This document shows positions 12,521 through 24,494 of a stretch of DNA of 64,000 nucleotides, piece by piece (positions within the stretch are counted from its first letter, which is position 1; each line of letters begins with the position of its first letter). Under the pieces are notes generated by a model, which was not told where the DNA came from, ran no database searches, and saw only the letters and a list, made by a program, of their open reading frames with translations. Source of the stretch: Neoscytalidium dimidiatum. Its lineage: Eukaryota; Ascomycota; Dothideomycetes; Botryosphaeriales; Botryosphaeriaceae. The stretch lies in NCBI GenBank assembly GCA_037367355.1, contig CM074698.1, positions 2,232,001-2,296,000 of the forward strand, given 5' to 3'. Both the position numbers and the translations under genes were made by a program.

Positions 12521-13475
12521 GGGTAGAGGACGTCATCTTGCGTGATGTCTTTCCCGTGAAATGTGTGGTAGATAGAGATCCACGGTCGATGGCTTGCTGA
12601 TTGCCATTCCCAACCAGATTGCCTTTACATAGATACATATGATCTTTGCGTTGCGACGAACGAGACCATTGAGAAGGCAATGGCATACTGCACAACTCCG
12701 CCATCCTGCTCGTGGAATTGCTATTTATTTAATGCTGGGTGCCGACTTTACGTGATACCCGGATATCCAGCGATCTACTGGCTGAAACAGTTGAACTAAC
12801 GGAGACGGCTAATCATGCCTGGGATGCACAGATGATGCCAGAAGAATGGATATGTTACCGCTGCGTTCAACCAAGGTTTCTAAGAGTAGCAGTCTGACAA
12901 GATGATCCTGTTTCATCATCGGAGGTTATTTCTTAGTAATAACATTAAAGAAAATACAGATATTATACACGAGCTCCTCAGATCATTCGAGTCATCTCAC
13001 ACAGCTTGGCTTCAGACAGTGTCGCTTAACAAGTGGCTGGTCGGGGTTGGAGTAGTATCCGATACTCTCCACCAAGCATGTGAGTCTAAGCTGGAAGTCG
13101 TAAATGATATGGGGGACTCCAGATGAACCCTCCGGCGCCCATTGCTTCGATCAGAGCAAAAGCAGAGCCCAGGGGTTAAGCGGTCTGCATCTAATACATA
13201 GCGGACAAAAGAAGCGGTTAAGCTTGAATGCGATGTCAATACGTGTTCTAATACTGATTCATACACACAGTCGGCCGCCGTAAGCCAGAGCTAAACCCAA
13301 TGTATTCTCGGCAAGCTAAACGTTCTCGGTATCATTAGCCGCCAAGATTAGCCAAGTCCGCACGAGCCGGCAATCCCCGCTAATTGCAGCTGTGTTGTGA
13401 TTATATATCTCCGATTCGAAGTACTGCAACGTCATCGTCGTCAAGCTTCTCCGGGAGCTACTCGGAAGACGGAAG
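12521..13475. other. Gene-free stretch beside pseudogene
   Basis: About 950 bp, more AT-rich than the flanking genes. Only short open frames without family resemblance. Probably old intergenic or decayed DNA. Confidence 0.4.
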
Positions 13476-15450
13476 ATGAAAATACGCCAGACAAATGTGT
13501 GCCACACCTGCCGTTCCCGAAAGCTCGCGGTAAGTCGCTCCAACCTTGGCCGCGACTGCTTGACCCCTTCTCTCATCACACAGCCCTCGGATTGACCAAA
13601 TCTCAAGTGCGATGGGAAGCGGCCCGCTTGCTTCCAATACGTTGCCAAGGGGCGCAGTTGCGCTGGGTACAGACACGACTTCATCTTCGTTAGCCAGGCC
13701 CCGGCAAGCGGCGGGCCCCCGACACCGTTCCGCCATTCCAAGCAGATCTCGCGTGAGGCTACGAAACGTAATCCTCCCCCATCCAGACAGGACATCGTGG
13801 GGAGCGTCCCGCCGGTTTCTGTGTCGGACCTGCAACCGTCTACATGCGAGCTTGTCGTTCAACTGCTCAAGAACGAATACGAACCTGAGTCGAAGTTTCT
13901 CTCGTCATCCTCCCTGTCGTACGCTCCTGAAGACTGCGTCTGTGGGATGTGGCCAAACATTTTTATTAGACTATCTTGTTCAGCAAACTTTAACACCGTG
14001 GTAAATACCGTTTTGACAGCTATCGGCACAACCATCCTCAGTAGAGCGCCTCATCGGAAGTTCTCAGAGCATCAACGAATTCATATACGGATTTCGACGC
14101 TCCAACTTGTGGCTAAAAAATTAAAGCTTTTCGATAGGTCTTTTAGCCCAGAGCTTAGCGTTGCAGTTATGGCACTGGCTTTTACAGAGTTAAGTTTAGA
14201 ACATCATATCGATGGGCTGATACCAACCTCTTAAAGATGATTTCTTCAACATTTCCGAAGGCATGGACGATGCATGCCAGAGGCGTTGCAGGATTGCTCC
14301 ATATATTCGGCCCCGAGAACTTCGTGTCCGGAGAGAATCACGAGGTCTTCATTGCATGCAGGGCCATGCTAGTGAGTCAGCTAGATTTACTTTTCGCTGA
14401 GTTGGATAGGTCTGAGCTCGTCAGCTGCTGCAAATTCTCACCCTTTCTCCTTTCCAGAATTACCAGGCATTAGTCAACCGCAAGACTACTTTTATTGCAT
14501 CCCGCAGATGGCAGGAAATACCCTTCTCGATCAATCCATCGTCTGAAATGCACCAGCTCTTCAGTGTCGTCGCTCACCTTCCCTCCCTTCTCGAACAACT
14601 CGACCATCTCAACGTAAACGCCGCTGGTCCAGCTCTCCTCCCCGCAGCAACCGAGCTCAGCAAACGCTTTATCAATACCTTCTGCGTTTTGGAGAAGTGG
14701 AGAAAGGACTTCTTTCTCCAACATAAATGTGCCGCACCGCTGTATTGGCATACCAGGGAACCACTCACGACGTCGCTCAGGGCCTCCTCCTCCTTCCCAC
14801 CAAACTCATCATCCACCCCCACCAGCACTAACAAGCACAATCCGCGTAGATGCGTCATCCGGTTCCCAACAATTCTCACCGCCACCGTGCTTACGCATGC
14901 CTGGTGCTTCCGTATCATCCTCCTCTCTTCCATCCTCTCCCTCAACACTTTTCTACTCTTACCCTCACTATCTCATCCCCACCAATACTTATCCTCCATT
15001 CCAGTTCCACAAAAATTTTCTATCCCACTCACCCTTCTTTTTAAAGATGATAATACTGATGGCGACGACGACCTCACCATCTCCAATACCACCACAACTC
15101 CGGCGAGCACCATCCGTGTCATCATCCTCCGCACCGCCGATCGCATCTGCCGGAGCATGCCCTACCACCTGCAGCCCGGAACCAGGTTCTACGGGCTGAG
15201 CGCAGCAGCTTTTCCGCTGAAAGCAGCGCACGATGCCTTTCTGTCGCTATCATCCCGCTCCTCCTCCTCGCCTTCCTCCGCCTCACCCCATACTACCATG
15301 GAAGACGCCGAGTTGGCAAAAGCGTGCGAGGAGGAGGACAATGAGGAGGTAACAAGTATACGGCAACGGGCAAAGGAAGGTATGGAGCGGTGCGGTGAAT
15401 TCATGCAGGAGATGGCCGAGCGGGGGTATCCAATTCACGACCTCGTTTGA
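13476..15450 (+). CDS. Zn2Cys6 transcription factor with altered zinc cluster
   Basis: Fungal binuclear-zinc-cluster regulator. Exon 1 (13476-13529) codes CHTCRSRKLA; a 78-nt intron leads to an exon at 13608 coding CDGKRPACFQY and GRSC. The cluster should read C-x2-C-x6-C-x6-C-x2-C-x6-C, but the fifth cysteine is Tyr (TAC at 13638-13640). The middle carries AWTMHARGVAGLLH, shared with a family of fungal-specific regulators, and the C-terminal part (14458-15450) is long and open. A third intron, 14372-14457 (GTGAGT...CCAG), fits in phase. Between about 14190 and 14237 the frame changes without a convincing intron: either a missed intron or a frameshift. Together with the lost cysteine this suggests a decaying gene, though the rest looks well kept. 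Confidence 0.65.
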
Positions 15451-16320
15451 AGGCGTCGGGTTAGATTACGGCGTCCAGCAAGCACAATTGCATGCAGTAA
15501 AGTCACAAGTCCGCTTCAGTACTAATCTATGGTCGTCACCGCATCGTACAGCTACCTTGGCATACGTGGGCGATGACTGATGAGGGCTTTGAGAACCAGC
15601 GTTTCCCCGCGGTGCTTGGCATCCTCTGAGATATTTGATTTTGTGAATATTTAGGCCATGTAATAACAAAAATAGGACGATTAGGAAGACCAATTAATGG
15701 AGCGTATGCTAAAGGATTTGAGGGTCCCTGATATTTAGCATTCTTAAAGAGATGCCTGAGGTAGGTTGAGCGATGGACAAAGGTGCACAGGGCGTACCTG
15801 CGCGGACTGTCTCCAGGAGGTCCTCATGCGTTCATACACGCCACTAGTCCCATTGATACACTTCGACTAACAATAGCATCAGTAGCTACGCAACGCGAAA
15901 TGTGCTGTGCATGCTGTCAGCATTCAGCCTTGCACTGAGTTGGCCGAGTGGAGAGAACTCGCTAGCTAGTGAGCGATAGGCGTAATAAATTGGGATATAT
16001 GCCAGCGCTGTTCCCATTCGTGTAATTTCGAATATGGGTTTTTAATATCGTCACACAAATTGATTGCGTATACTTATCGAAAATCCCTTTTTTGTCGTTT
16101 CCAATGCCCTAAAGTTAACATACTTACTAGAGGCTTTGCTGTTCTGAAAATATCAATCGTCATTTAAGGTTATTTAAATGGATGAATGAAAGAGGCCACG
16201 CAGTGACTTCGCAAAACCACGTTCTTAGGCTTTCAGAATGCTCTGCACTTGGGGTGTTATGGGTGTCCAGATTTACGTCAATCCATCAGACACTCAAGCA
16301 TACAGTTGGCCCACCACTGG
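15451..16320. other. Gene-free AT-rich stretch
   Basis: 870 bp with many AT-rich segments (for example 16000-16180) and no coding frame that I can support. Lies between two damaged genes. Confidence 0.4.
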
Positions 16321-17110
16321 CTACTCAACATCATCATTCGAGAATGAATAGTGCCCTACACCTCCACCACCACCACCATCTTCTCCTCCTTCTGCCGCAT
16401 CGCTGCTTACAACACCCCACCGCACCGGCAACAAGTCCGACGCTCCCTCCGGCACATGGCACGCCGCTACAATAGCCATACTGCAGCTCCCAGCCAGCGG
16501 TATTCCCACCCTCAAGCGCTTCCGCCTCAACGCAAGCGCCAGCACCATCATCAGCGTGAGGAGTATCCCCAGTAGCCACAGGTGGTGATGACGGGTCGCC
16601 ACGTGTCTTCTCGAGGTCGTTCAGGTTCGCAGGGTTCCCGACGGCGTCTCTGCCCTCGATCTGGGAACGTGAATACGATCAACAAGGGCACGCATAGTGC
16701 ATACGGCACCTGCAGGAAGCAGGTCGAGCGCTACTTGCCCTGCGGACCGGAGACGCGGAGACCGCGAGCGCGAAGCGGGACCATTCTGTTGGAGCAAAAC
16801 CTCGTATGCATCTATATTCGTTGTTGTTTTCGTTCGAAGTCTTCGCGCGAGTAGAGGCACATTCCCTTTGTAATTTCATCCGGAGTGCTTATGAAATATG
16901 AAGCTGCATCTCCAACGGTAATCATGGGGCTGTCTACGGTGATAAATATGATAGCGGCCACCTTGATGAAGTTGAATACGATGAGCACAACGAGAAGATT
17001 GAGTCCCAAATCGAGGCTGCATTGAGCTTCTACTTTCTCGCTCAAGCAATGGTCGACTTCGATCTCATATACGGAAGGTCATCTACTTCCTCTTTCCAAG
17101 CTCCGTCAAT
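16321..17110 (-). pseudogene. DUF6536-type membrane protein pseudogene
   Basis: Two widely separated pieces of one fungal multi-pass membrane protein family are kept on the minus strand. The upstream piece (17045-16812) codes CLSEKVEAQCSL, a hydrophobic helix NLLVVLIVFNFIKVAAIIFI, then TVGDAASYF and GMCLYSRE, matching the first part of the family. The downstream piece (16602-16321) codes a hydrophobic helix, GIPLAGSCSMAIVAACH and RWGVV, then GHYSFSNDDVE, matching its C-terminus. The middle (about 16620-16810) lies in another frame and is much too short, so several membrane helices are missing. Family members are normally over 600 aa. The DUF number is from memory of the motif set and should be checked. 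Confidence 0.65.
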
Positions 17111-18002
17111 GCAGAGTAACGGAACTTCCTCAGTTGAAATGTCGTAATTTTATTTCTGAGAACACATCCAGAAGAACCAACTGGACACACCAGAAGTGAT
17201 TACTAGCATTAAACCCATATCGTAGCCAATGATTAAGTAGAGAGAAGAGTTTGCAAAGCTGACCGGATCTAGGTGCTCAGTACGAACTTAGGAACCGAAG
17301 AGGCACACTCGGTTAGCGCTTTATGTGTTATGAAGGTGGGTCATTGACTTCTTGCCTTGAGCTCGAACCCTCCATGGAATAGCGCGAGACCGAGAGGGTC
17401 TAGATCGGAGAAAACCTAGAAACTGTTAAGCCGGGAGAGGCCGCCTGTGTTTAAAGCTTTCCAGCAAGCCAATCCTCCTGATTAGCTAAGCTCTGGCGCA
17501 CTGGTAATCTTGGCCAGCTGTTAATTAGTAGTAGCGTGGGGCCTTAAAGGTCTCAAACAGGCCGAGCTTCATTTGGGTATCTGGAACGGACGCCACAGTC
17601 AGCATCTTGAATCCGATTGGGGGCTGCGCAACGTGAAGTTTGATAGCTCAAGTAAAGCAAGTGGCCGAAGAGTTTACCTTTGATTTCGAATCTCGAGGTT
17701 GTTTACAAGCACCCACCCTCGTGAATTAAGGTCTGGAAAGTTGAAGTAGTCGTACTGACATACATCATGTATCTTGCACAACGTCAGACCCGGATGGCTG
17801 CTTCGACTGTCCAAACAAACTGTACTGCGAGTTGAAAGACGGCTTCTTCAACCCGACGTGTGAGGAGCGTAGTAGTTGAATACCCTGTACACTGTTTACT
17901 TTCAAAGTCATTTAGGCGCAGATCATCCAGAATGCGGTTCGGGGCTACGGAACGAAAATCAATGAGTGGCAACTTTTTACCGCCTCCATATGCTTGCATC
18001 TT
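17111..18002. other. Gene-free stretch downstream of methyltransferase
   Basis: About 890 bp with no supportable gene. It must contain the 3' end of the minus-strand methyltransferase. Confidence 0.4.
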
Positions 18003-19712
18003 CTACTCTTCCTCTTCTTCCAGCTTTTGACCGTAGGCTACATACCTGTATGGCTTTGTTAGTGATCGCAGGGAAGAGGAATGATTCATGAGCTGGTATA
18101 TCGCAAGCACTTACAAGGTGTAGTACGAGTGAACCTTGTTACTCTTGATTTCTTGCGTCACTTTCGCATTGAATACCTGAACCTCCTCAAGCTTCCATCC
18201 CAACACCGAAGTCAAGAGACGATAAGAGAATGCTTCCATGCCTTCGAGGTACTGCAGCGTATTGACGGTTCCAATTTCTTTCTGTTTGATCAATCAGCTC
18301 CTATTTCCATTCAATCCATCTTGGTGCGTACCATCTTCTTATCCTTGGGCCAAGTACCCAAAGGAATCTTAAAAGTGTGAATATGAATATTGATGAAACC
18401 GGCATCTTTCAGCACTCTTTCAAATAGCAATCCACTGTGTAGCTCTTTGCCCATTTTAGCGCAACCCTCTGCAATAGTCTCGCAGAACTGGCTCAGGTAC
18501 GAATCAGGCTTGAGTGTTCCATCATCAGATTTGAAGTGCGCATCAAATCCTTGAAGTCTGTAGGTTACTAATAAGCATGAGGCCCATCTATGATAGTGTC
18601 CGGTAGCGCATACTCTACCCAGCCGCCAGGCCTTGTCTTGCTGAACATGTTCTTGACCAATGCAGGCCAGTCAGAGATGGCGCCATCCAGATATCGGGCG
18701 AAGATGAAGTCGAAGGGCTTGCTGTGGGTCCAAGGTGCTTCGAGATCGTCGACCTCGAATTTGACGTTGGGTGGCTGTGAACACGGTCAGGTAATCTGGC
18801 TTGTGGTAGAAGAATTGCGTTGAGATACAGACCACCCACGCCGGTTGCACGGGGCTCAGATCGTTGCCGAGAAACTGTTTCCGATAAACATTACTAAGCC
18901 TCAAAAGATATCAGATTGAAGCTTCACCTCTGTTTCTGGGAACTGATCGCCTGTTCAGACGCCATCAGTGTCATGTCAATGCACATCAAGGTCTGATCAT
19001 AGTTCCGTACCCATTTCAATTGCCCAGATTCCCTGAACCATATTAGTTGACCTTTTTTAGAGCAGCCAAGGCAACGCTTACAGTTCCACACCCTGCATCC
19101 AAGACACGCCTCAATTTCTCCCTTTTGATGGGCGCAAAGTAGCGCTTGCCATCCGTGACAATTTTGAGAAGGTGATGCATCAGGTCAAGGCGATCTTGCT
19201 CTTCCTGCGTATATTAACTCCAGATAGATGAACATGGTTCCAGACGAGAAGCTAACCTCATCGTTGGGCATGAAATAAGAGCCGTCTTTGTAAGCATGGT
19301 ATCGGCGCCCGTGCTCGACGGGGTACGCAGTCACGCTGGATGTTAGGGATTGCGAGTACGCGGATCTGAATACCTTAGTATTGAGATTCTGCGTGATTTC
19401 AAGGTAGATAGACGTACAGCTCTTCATCAACACTGCCAACAGCAGAGTCCGAGTCGAGCTGCAGAGCCCTTCTAATCAGAGTGTGGCTCTTTCATAAATG
19501 TGTTCGTGTTGGGATAAGGTAAGTGTCAAGTAATTAATGGTAATTGAGTCCGCTGAAGAGACTTTATTGATTATACAAATTGCCGACGAGGATTAGGGGG
19601 CCCGATGGGCGGGAAACGAGGCTTAAGGGCTGACACGTACCCCTGTATCAACCTCAATGTTCTGCAGGCCTTCAGCCTGGGTCACAGTCGTCTGTTCATC
19701 TGGGTTACACAT
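18003..19712 (-). CDS. LaeA-like SAM-dependent methyltransferase
   Basis: Class I SAM methyltransferase of the fungal LaeA-like group; LaeA itself is a global regulator of secondary metabolism, but most relatives are uncharacterised. Eleven exons join in phase to 332 aa: 19712-19641, 19458-19418, 19335-19257, 19204-19082, 19032-19011, 18950-18928, 18874-18833, 18774-18614, 18557-18332, 18281-18115 and 18045-18003. Motif I, VLDAGCGTGIWAIEMG, is split over exons 4-6, two of which are only 22 and 23 nt. Later motifs: GNDLSPVQPAWVPPNVKF, PFDFIFARYLDG, KPGGW-type loop RPGGWVE and the C-terminal VAYGQK. The N-terminus has the DSDSAVG and HGRRYHAYKDG segments typical of the group. Apparent stops in single frames are all explained by introns, so the gene looks intact. 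It lies about 5 kb from the RiPP cluster; a link is speculative. Confidence 0.85.
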
Positions 19713-20300
19713 AGCGATTCGGTAGGGAGCTGTAGGGCTGAAGCGCAAGTGAAGAAAGGTACATAAGCAGCGGCTAAGGCGTCACTGTGGCGGCGGGACG
19801 GGACGTGTTTTTGAATAGCGGAGCCGTGCGTTACCGCGTGGAAATACCTTACTGTTCAGGAATGTCATACGCGGTCAAAGTGCGGCGTGAATGTGGCACA
19901 GCGTTGATCATCGGGAAGTGATTGATTGAACAACCCATGCTTCTCCACACACCCCACTTGTCCGCGGCGCTTGACTGCTGAACCGAGCTAGTGTGCACAA
20001 GGGGGTAAGCAATACCAAGAGCTGATATATGCGAGTATAGCGGATGAATCCGCATGAATGAATTTGCATCGTAGGGAACGGTCGCGGATAAGGGAAAATT
20101 CCGGGACGATATACTTTCGTGGGGCCGACTGTCATGCAACCCATCGAGCAAGCCTCGGCCAACTGTCCGAAGAGTCCCGGCTCATTGGAAACACCAGAAC
20201 CTAACAGAAACTCGACAGCAAAAGAACACCCAAAATAACGAGTCCGACCTAATCTCGAGCGCAACCCACATATCAAGACACAAACTTCCAACACCACCCC
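19713..20300. other. Intergenic
   Basis: 588 bp: promoter of the methyltransferase and terminator of the glycosyltransferase. No gene seen. Confidence 0.45.
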
Positions 20301-23215
20301 TCAAGCTCTTCCCTTCCCTTTAACCACCCTCTCCCACGCCCTCAACACCTCCTCCTCATCCACCCCCATCGCACCCTCCCTCGTCCCAGCCAACATCCAC
20401 TCCCCCTCCAACCACCTCCTCCCCTCGACACCCCTCCTCACCTCCCCCCTCACCGCTGCCCTAACGCTCCTACAAACCCCCAACCCGGGATATGCCAGCA
20501 CGCCCACCACCCCAGCGCCCGTCTTCATGCCCAAGCTCACGACCCCCTTCCCCAGCCCCTTCGCCACGCCGCGCGCTCCCTCCTCCCTCTTCCCGCGCCA
20601 CGTCTCGGTGAAGATGTCGCCGAACCCCTCCGCCACGCCGTGCGCGAACGTGCGCCCCGCGACCGCGAACCCGGAGCGTATGTCCGTCACGTGCCCGTGC
20701 GAGCGCATCGGGGCGTAGAAGCGCGGCACCGCCCGCATGCCTTCGGTGGCCGCGAGCGGGATGTCGACCAGGATGCCGCGCGTGCCGGTGAGGAAGAAGC
20801 GGCCGAGGGAGGCGGCGGACGCGGTGGCCATGGCGGTGGCGGTCGAGTGTTTGGCGGGTGGTGGGGAGGGAGTGCTTGGAGGAGCTGTGGTTGGCGGTGG
20901 GGAAGAGCTGGTTTTGGAGAGTGTTGGGGACGAAGAGCGCGGGGTGTCGGGTGGCGGGGTTGTTGCGGGCGGGGTGTGTGCGGTGGTGGGACGGAGGTCG
21001 ACGGTCGTGCTCGAGACGCTTTTCGTGGAAAGGGCGGATGGTCGTGCGGCGTCGAGGCTTGTTGCAGAGGTGGGAATGTCCTGAAGAGAGGCGGCGGAGG
21101 ACGTTGGCGTAGAGGCTGCCTGGACGGATCGCGAGCGGGAGCGTTTGTATTCTTTGATCGGCTTGAGGAAGACGCCCGAGGCAGCGTCTGCCATGTCCAC
21201 AGCTGTCGAGACTGATGCGGAAGACACCGCTGTTAGAGGATCCCAGCGGCGGTTGTCGATGTACAGTGGCTTTGTCTTGTGCCTGCACCTCATCGTTCAG
21301 CATGTGGAAGGAGGACGAAACAAGGCGTTGCGGCTTCCACTTACATCTTGAGATTCTTCCGATTCACCTTTCCACTTTCTGCCAGAATACCAGCGGCTGC
21401 TTTCGATAGCTTAATCGACCTTTTTCCGTCTCTGCACTTCCACACTGCTGGTCTATCCGGAAGAATGTCGCAGTTGAGGTCCTTCGGAAGATGTGTGTGA
21501 AATGACTGAACGGCAGCTTTGACTCCTGATTCCTTCCTCATCTTGTCCGCTATCTGCCTGGCATTCTCGTTTGCTTGTGTTGTAAGACAGAATGATATGG
21601 CATCTGTAAGCTTCTCTGACGTAAGGTGGCGAAAGGGTATAGGCCTCGGCCCTGCGCCATTGCTTGCGACCATATGACCCCAGAATGGTTGGCTGTTCTG
21701 AATTAGTCTTTCCAGTTAATTCCACTTGTTGATTCAATCAGGCTCAACTCACTCTCCAAAGAACGGTACTATGGCAGTCGGCTTCCCGTTAAGCAATCCA
21801 CAGGCTGTAGTGCCGGCACCTCCATGATGGACAACTGCAGCCACATATTTAAACAGCCACTCATGTGGGCAGTCTCCGAGGAAGAATACGTTTGAATCTG
21901 AAGATACCTCTTCTCCAAGCTTACTCCAGCCCCGTGAGACGATTGCTCGTACCCCAGTAGATTTTACAGCATCTAAGAGTGTGGTGGTGGTTTTCTCTGG
22001 ATCGTCAATTACAATACTGCCGAAGCCGATGTACACTGGCGGTGGACCGGAGGCGAGGAACTTTTCAAGTTCCGGCGGAGGCTCGTATCGTGGTGGGTCA
22101 CGAAAAAAGAAGCCGCAGACGTCTACTTTTTTCAGCAAGAAATACACCCGAGAGATAAAGGCTTTGACTGACCTATGTGTTGTGGCCAATCCGACGGTTT
22201 TGCAACCAAAGCAGGAGACCAGCAGTATGTAAATGGTACATTACATGCCTCTGCAAGTCTCGGTCCTTCAGTTGCTGGGACTGCCTCCAGTTCCAAGGTG
22301 TGTCTCCTCCAGTGATTGATGATGTCGCCTAATCTATGTGAAAGGGTTAGGCAGATCCGACACGATGCATATCTGTACAATTAACATACCCTTGCCAAGT
22401 AAGAAACTCCACGATGCCGTATGAAACGTAATTTGCTATCCTCATATCCGTCCCGTCAGAGTACTTCAAGTTCGCGAGTGGGTGCGGGAACGCCCTGGTA
22501 CTGCTCCATGGCATCGTGAACATCAAGTGGAGCGGAATCCCCAATGCTTGTGCGCAGTGTATATGCGCAAAGCTAGGTGGATTGGCAATGATTGCGTCAG
22601 CAACAAATGGATCATTCGACTTCGTATCCGGCTCGATGCACGATTTCCAGCATCCTTCTAGCATCTCCGCAATGATTTCTCGCTTCCGTTGGACCTCGCC
22701 AGCACGGAGGCTCTTCAGATTTGGTATCAGGCCTGGATTCTTGACGATGAACGCCATCAGCTCGGCAGGGTCACCGCCAATGGGATAGAACTCTAGGCCG
22801 GACGAGCGCACGAAGTCTTCGAAAACGTCGTGCGTTGCTAGCCGCACGCGATGACCGTGCTTCTGTAACTCGTTCCCGAGCGCAACGAATGGCTGTACAT
22901 CTCCTCTGCTCCCGACCACTTGTATGACTATGTTGAGCTTAACAGAACATGGGCGGGGAGGCAACGGTGGCGGAGGTTCTGAGTCTTCGTCGTCTGGGTC
23001 ATTGGGCATGAGCCTCGCGAGCGTCCTGCCCAGCTTGGATTCGACATCGACTGTAATGCGCCCATCGTCTGGAAGCAAGTGAGTATCCCGTACTGTAGGC
23101 TGTGTGAAGACATCATACCGGTTACATTGGTGCTGTCAAGTATGGGGTCTCCGGAGGCGACCACTTCACTGTACGGGGGAGGGCTGCTGAAGTCGAAGGT
23201 GCTGCTGCTGGCCAT
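20301..23215 (-). CDS. UDP-glucosyltransferase, sterol-glucosyltransferase-like
   Basis: GT1-family glycosyltransferase resembling sterol 3-beta-glucosyltransferases (ATG26 class) but without a GRAM/PH membrane-targeting part. Six exons join in phase: 23215-23119, 23068-22390, 22333-22173, 22125-21753, 21692-21345 and 21282-20301, giving 879 aa. The N-terminal acceptor domain starts [20 protein letters not shown] near residue 85. The donor-binding domain has [13 protein letters not shown] and the sugar-nucleotide motif [19 protein letters not shown], then [15 protein letters not shown]-terminal extension of about 300 residues ([19 protein letters not shown], then glycine/alanine-rich helices) is typical of this fungal subgroup. 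Likely transfers glucose from UDP-glucose to a sterol or other lipid; the acceptor cannot be read from the sequence. Confidence 0.88.
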
Positions 23216-23726
23216 GACGAAAGGGAAGAATTGTCCAAGAAAGCCATTCTGGGACCCTGATACTATTTAAAATGCTAAATGCCGAATGACCGTGCCCTTA
23301 GTCCTGCGACGTGCCTGAATCAACGAAATGGGTAATTTTACGTATAGGTGGAGGTTTTACGTATTCCAGATACGAGCACGAACAAGCCGCTGGTCTCTGT
23401 TAAAGCGCTACTCATCCGACAGCTCTCCTTAACTTCAAATTTTCTTCAGTCACTCTCTTCTCCTTTTCCTTCTGGCCCACTATTACCCCAGGCAGATCGC
23501 TTATTTTAAGCGTCAGTATTGACCACAAGATAGGCTTGTTTGGTCCAAGCGACAGCAGACACACCCTTCGTTCGCCTACATCAACCGTATATCCAACACC
23601 ACACCATCGTACGTCCTGTCAGCAAACCCTTCTCACTTTCAAGGCGAATTGGGTCCCTGACACTGTTCGCGTAGACGTTTTCTCGATTTCGAACCCCAGC
23701 CCACCACCACCACCACCACCACCATC
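23216..23726. promoter_or_regulatory. Divergent promoter region
   Basis: 511 bp between the divergent starts of the glucosyltransferase and the four-helix membrane protein. A (CCA)n run lies just before the plus-strand ATG (about 23700-23722). No named element. Confidence 0.45.
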
Positions 23727-24278
23727 ATGCCTCCCACCCGCACCCACCGCGCCGCCACCACCATGCTCGACCAATACTGGCAGCCAACCGGCATCTGCGG
23801 CCTCATCGCGCGCACCGCACTACGCACCTCGCAATTCGTCTTCGCCGCCATCGCCGCCGGCCTGTACGCGCCGGACCTGAGCAACGGTGGGCCGACCAAC
23901 TGGATATACGCCGAGGTGGCCGCGGGCCTGTCGATGGTCACGTGCGCCATCCACTGCTTCGCGACGGTGACGAACGTCGCGTGGTGCGTGTGGGACTTCG
24001 TCGTCTGCGTGCTGTGGGCCGCCGCGTTCGGCGTGTTCGGATCGACGTTCATCGGGACGGGGGAGGCGGGGAGCGAGGACTGGAACGTTACGGGGAACGT
24101 GGAGAGGATGCGGGTCGCGGTCGGGATAGATGCTGTGTGCATGCTGCTGTGGTTTGCGACGGCCGTGATGGGGTGTGCGTGGTGCTGTCGGGCGAGGAGG
24201 GTGAGGAGGAAGTCGGATAAGTTGCTGGAGGGCGGCAGCGAGGATGAGGGGAGGGACGTGGAGATGGGTGGACGGTAG
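23727..24278 (+). CDS. Four-helix MARVEL-like membrane protein
   Basis: Intronless gene, 183 aa. Four hydrophobic segments at about residues 33-53 (TSQFVFAAIAAGLYAPD), 67-88 (VAAGLSMVTCAIHCFATVTN), 91-112 (WCVWDFVVCVLWAAAFGVFG) and 134-155 (IDAVCMLLWFATAVMGCAWC), then a basic stop-transfer and an acidic tail. This topology is that of fungal MARVEL-domain proteins, which organise plasma-membrane microdomains. The ATG follows an ACCATC context. The exact family is inferred from topology only. Confidence 0.75.
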   Translation: MPPTRTHRAATTMLDQYWQPTGICGLIARTALRTSQFVFAAIAAGLYAPDLSNGGPTNWIYAEVAAGLSMVTCAIHCFATVTNVAWCVWDFVVCVLWAAAFGVFGSTFIGTGEAGSEDWNVTGNVERMRVAVGIDAVCMLLWFATAVMGCAWCCRARRVRRKSDKLLEGGSEDEGRDVEMGGR

Positions 24279-24494
24279 AGGGCATATTGTTCATGTGTGA
24301 TGCGGTGATTCTGTGAAGGCATGGCGAGTGATGGGATGGATGTGGTGTTCGAGTCTCTCGGTGAGAAACTGAAGGTCAAACAGGCACTTTAATTTAGAAG
24401 GTTGTTTTGGTTGCGCTCATTGTACAAATATCAGAGTTTTCTTAGTTACATGTTCAGTCTATTCGGAAATCAAAATTGAAGAGTGCCGGCTCAA

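Noticed and set aside
18590..18640. Apparent stop codon in the methyltransferase after IIDGPHAY
   Set aside because: A GTATGC...TAGTAACCTACAG intron removes it and joins WVE to QGFDAHF in phase, matching the family.
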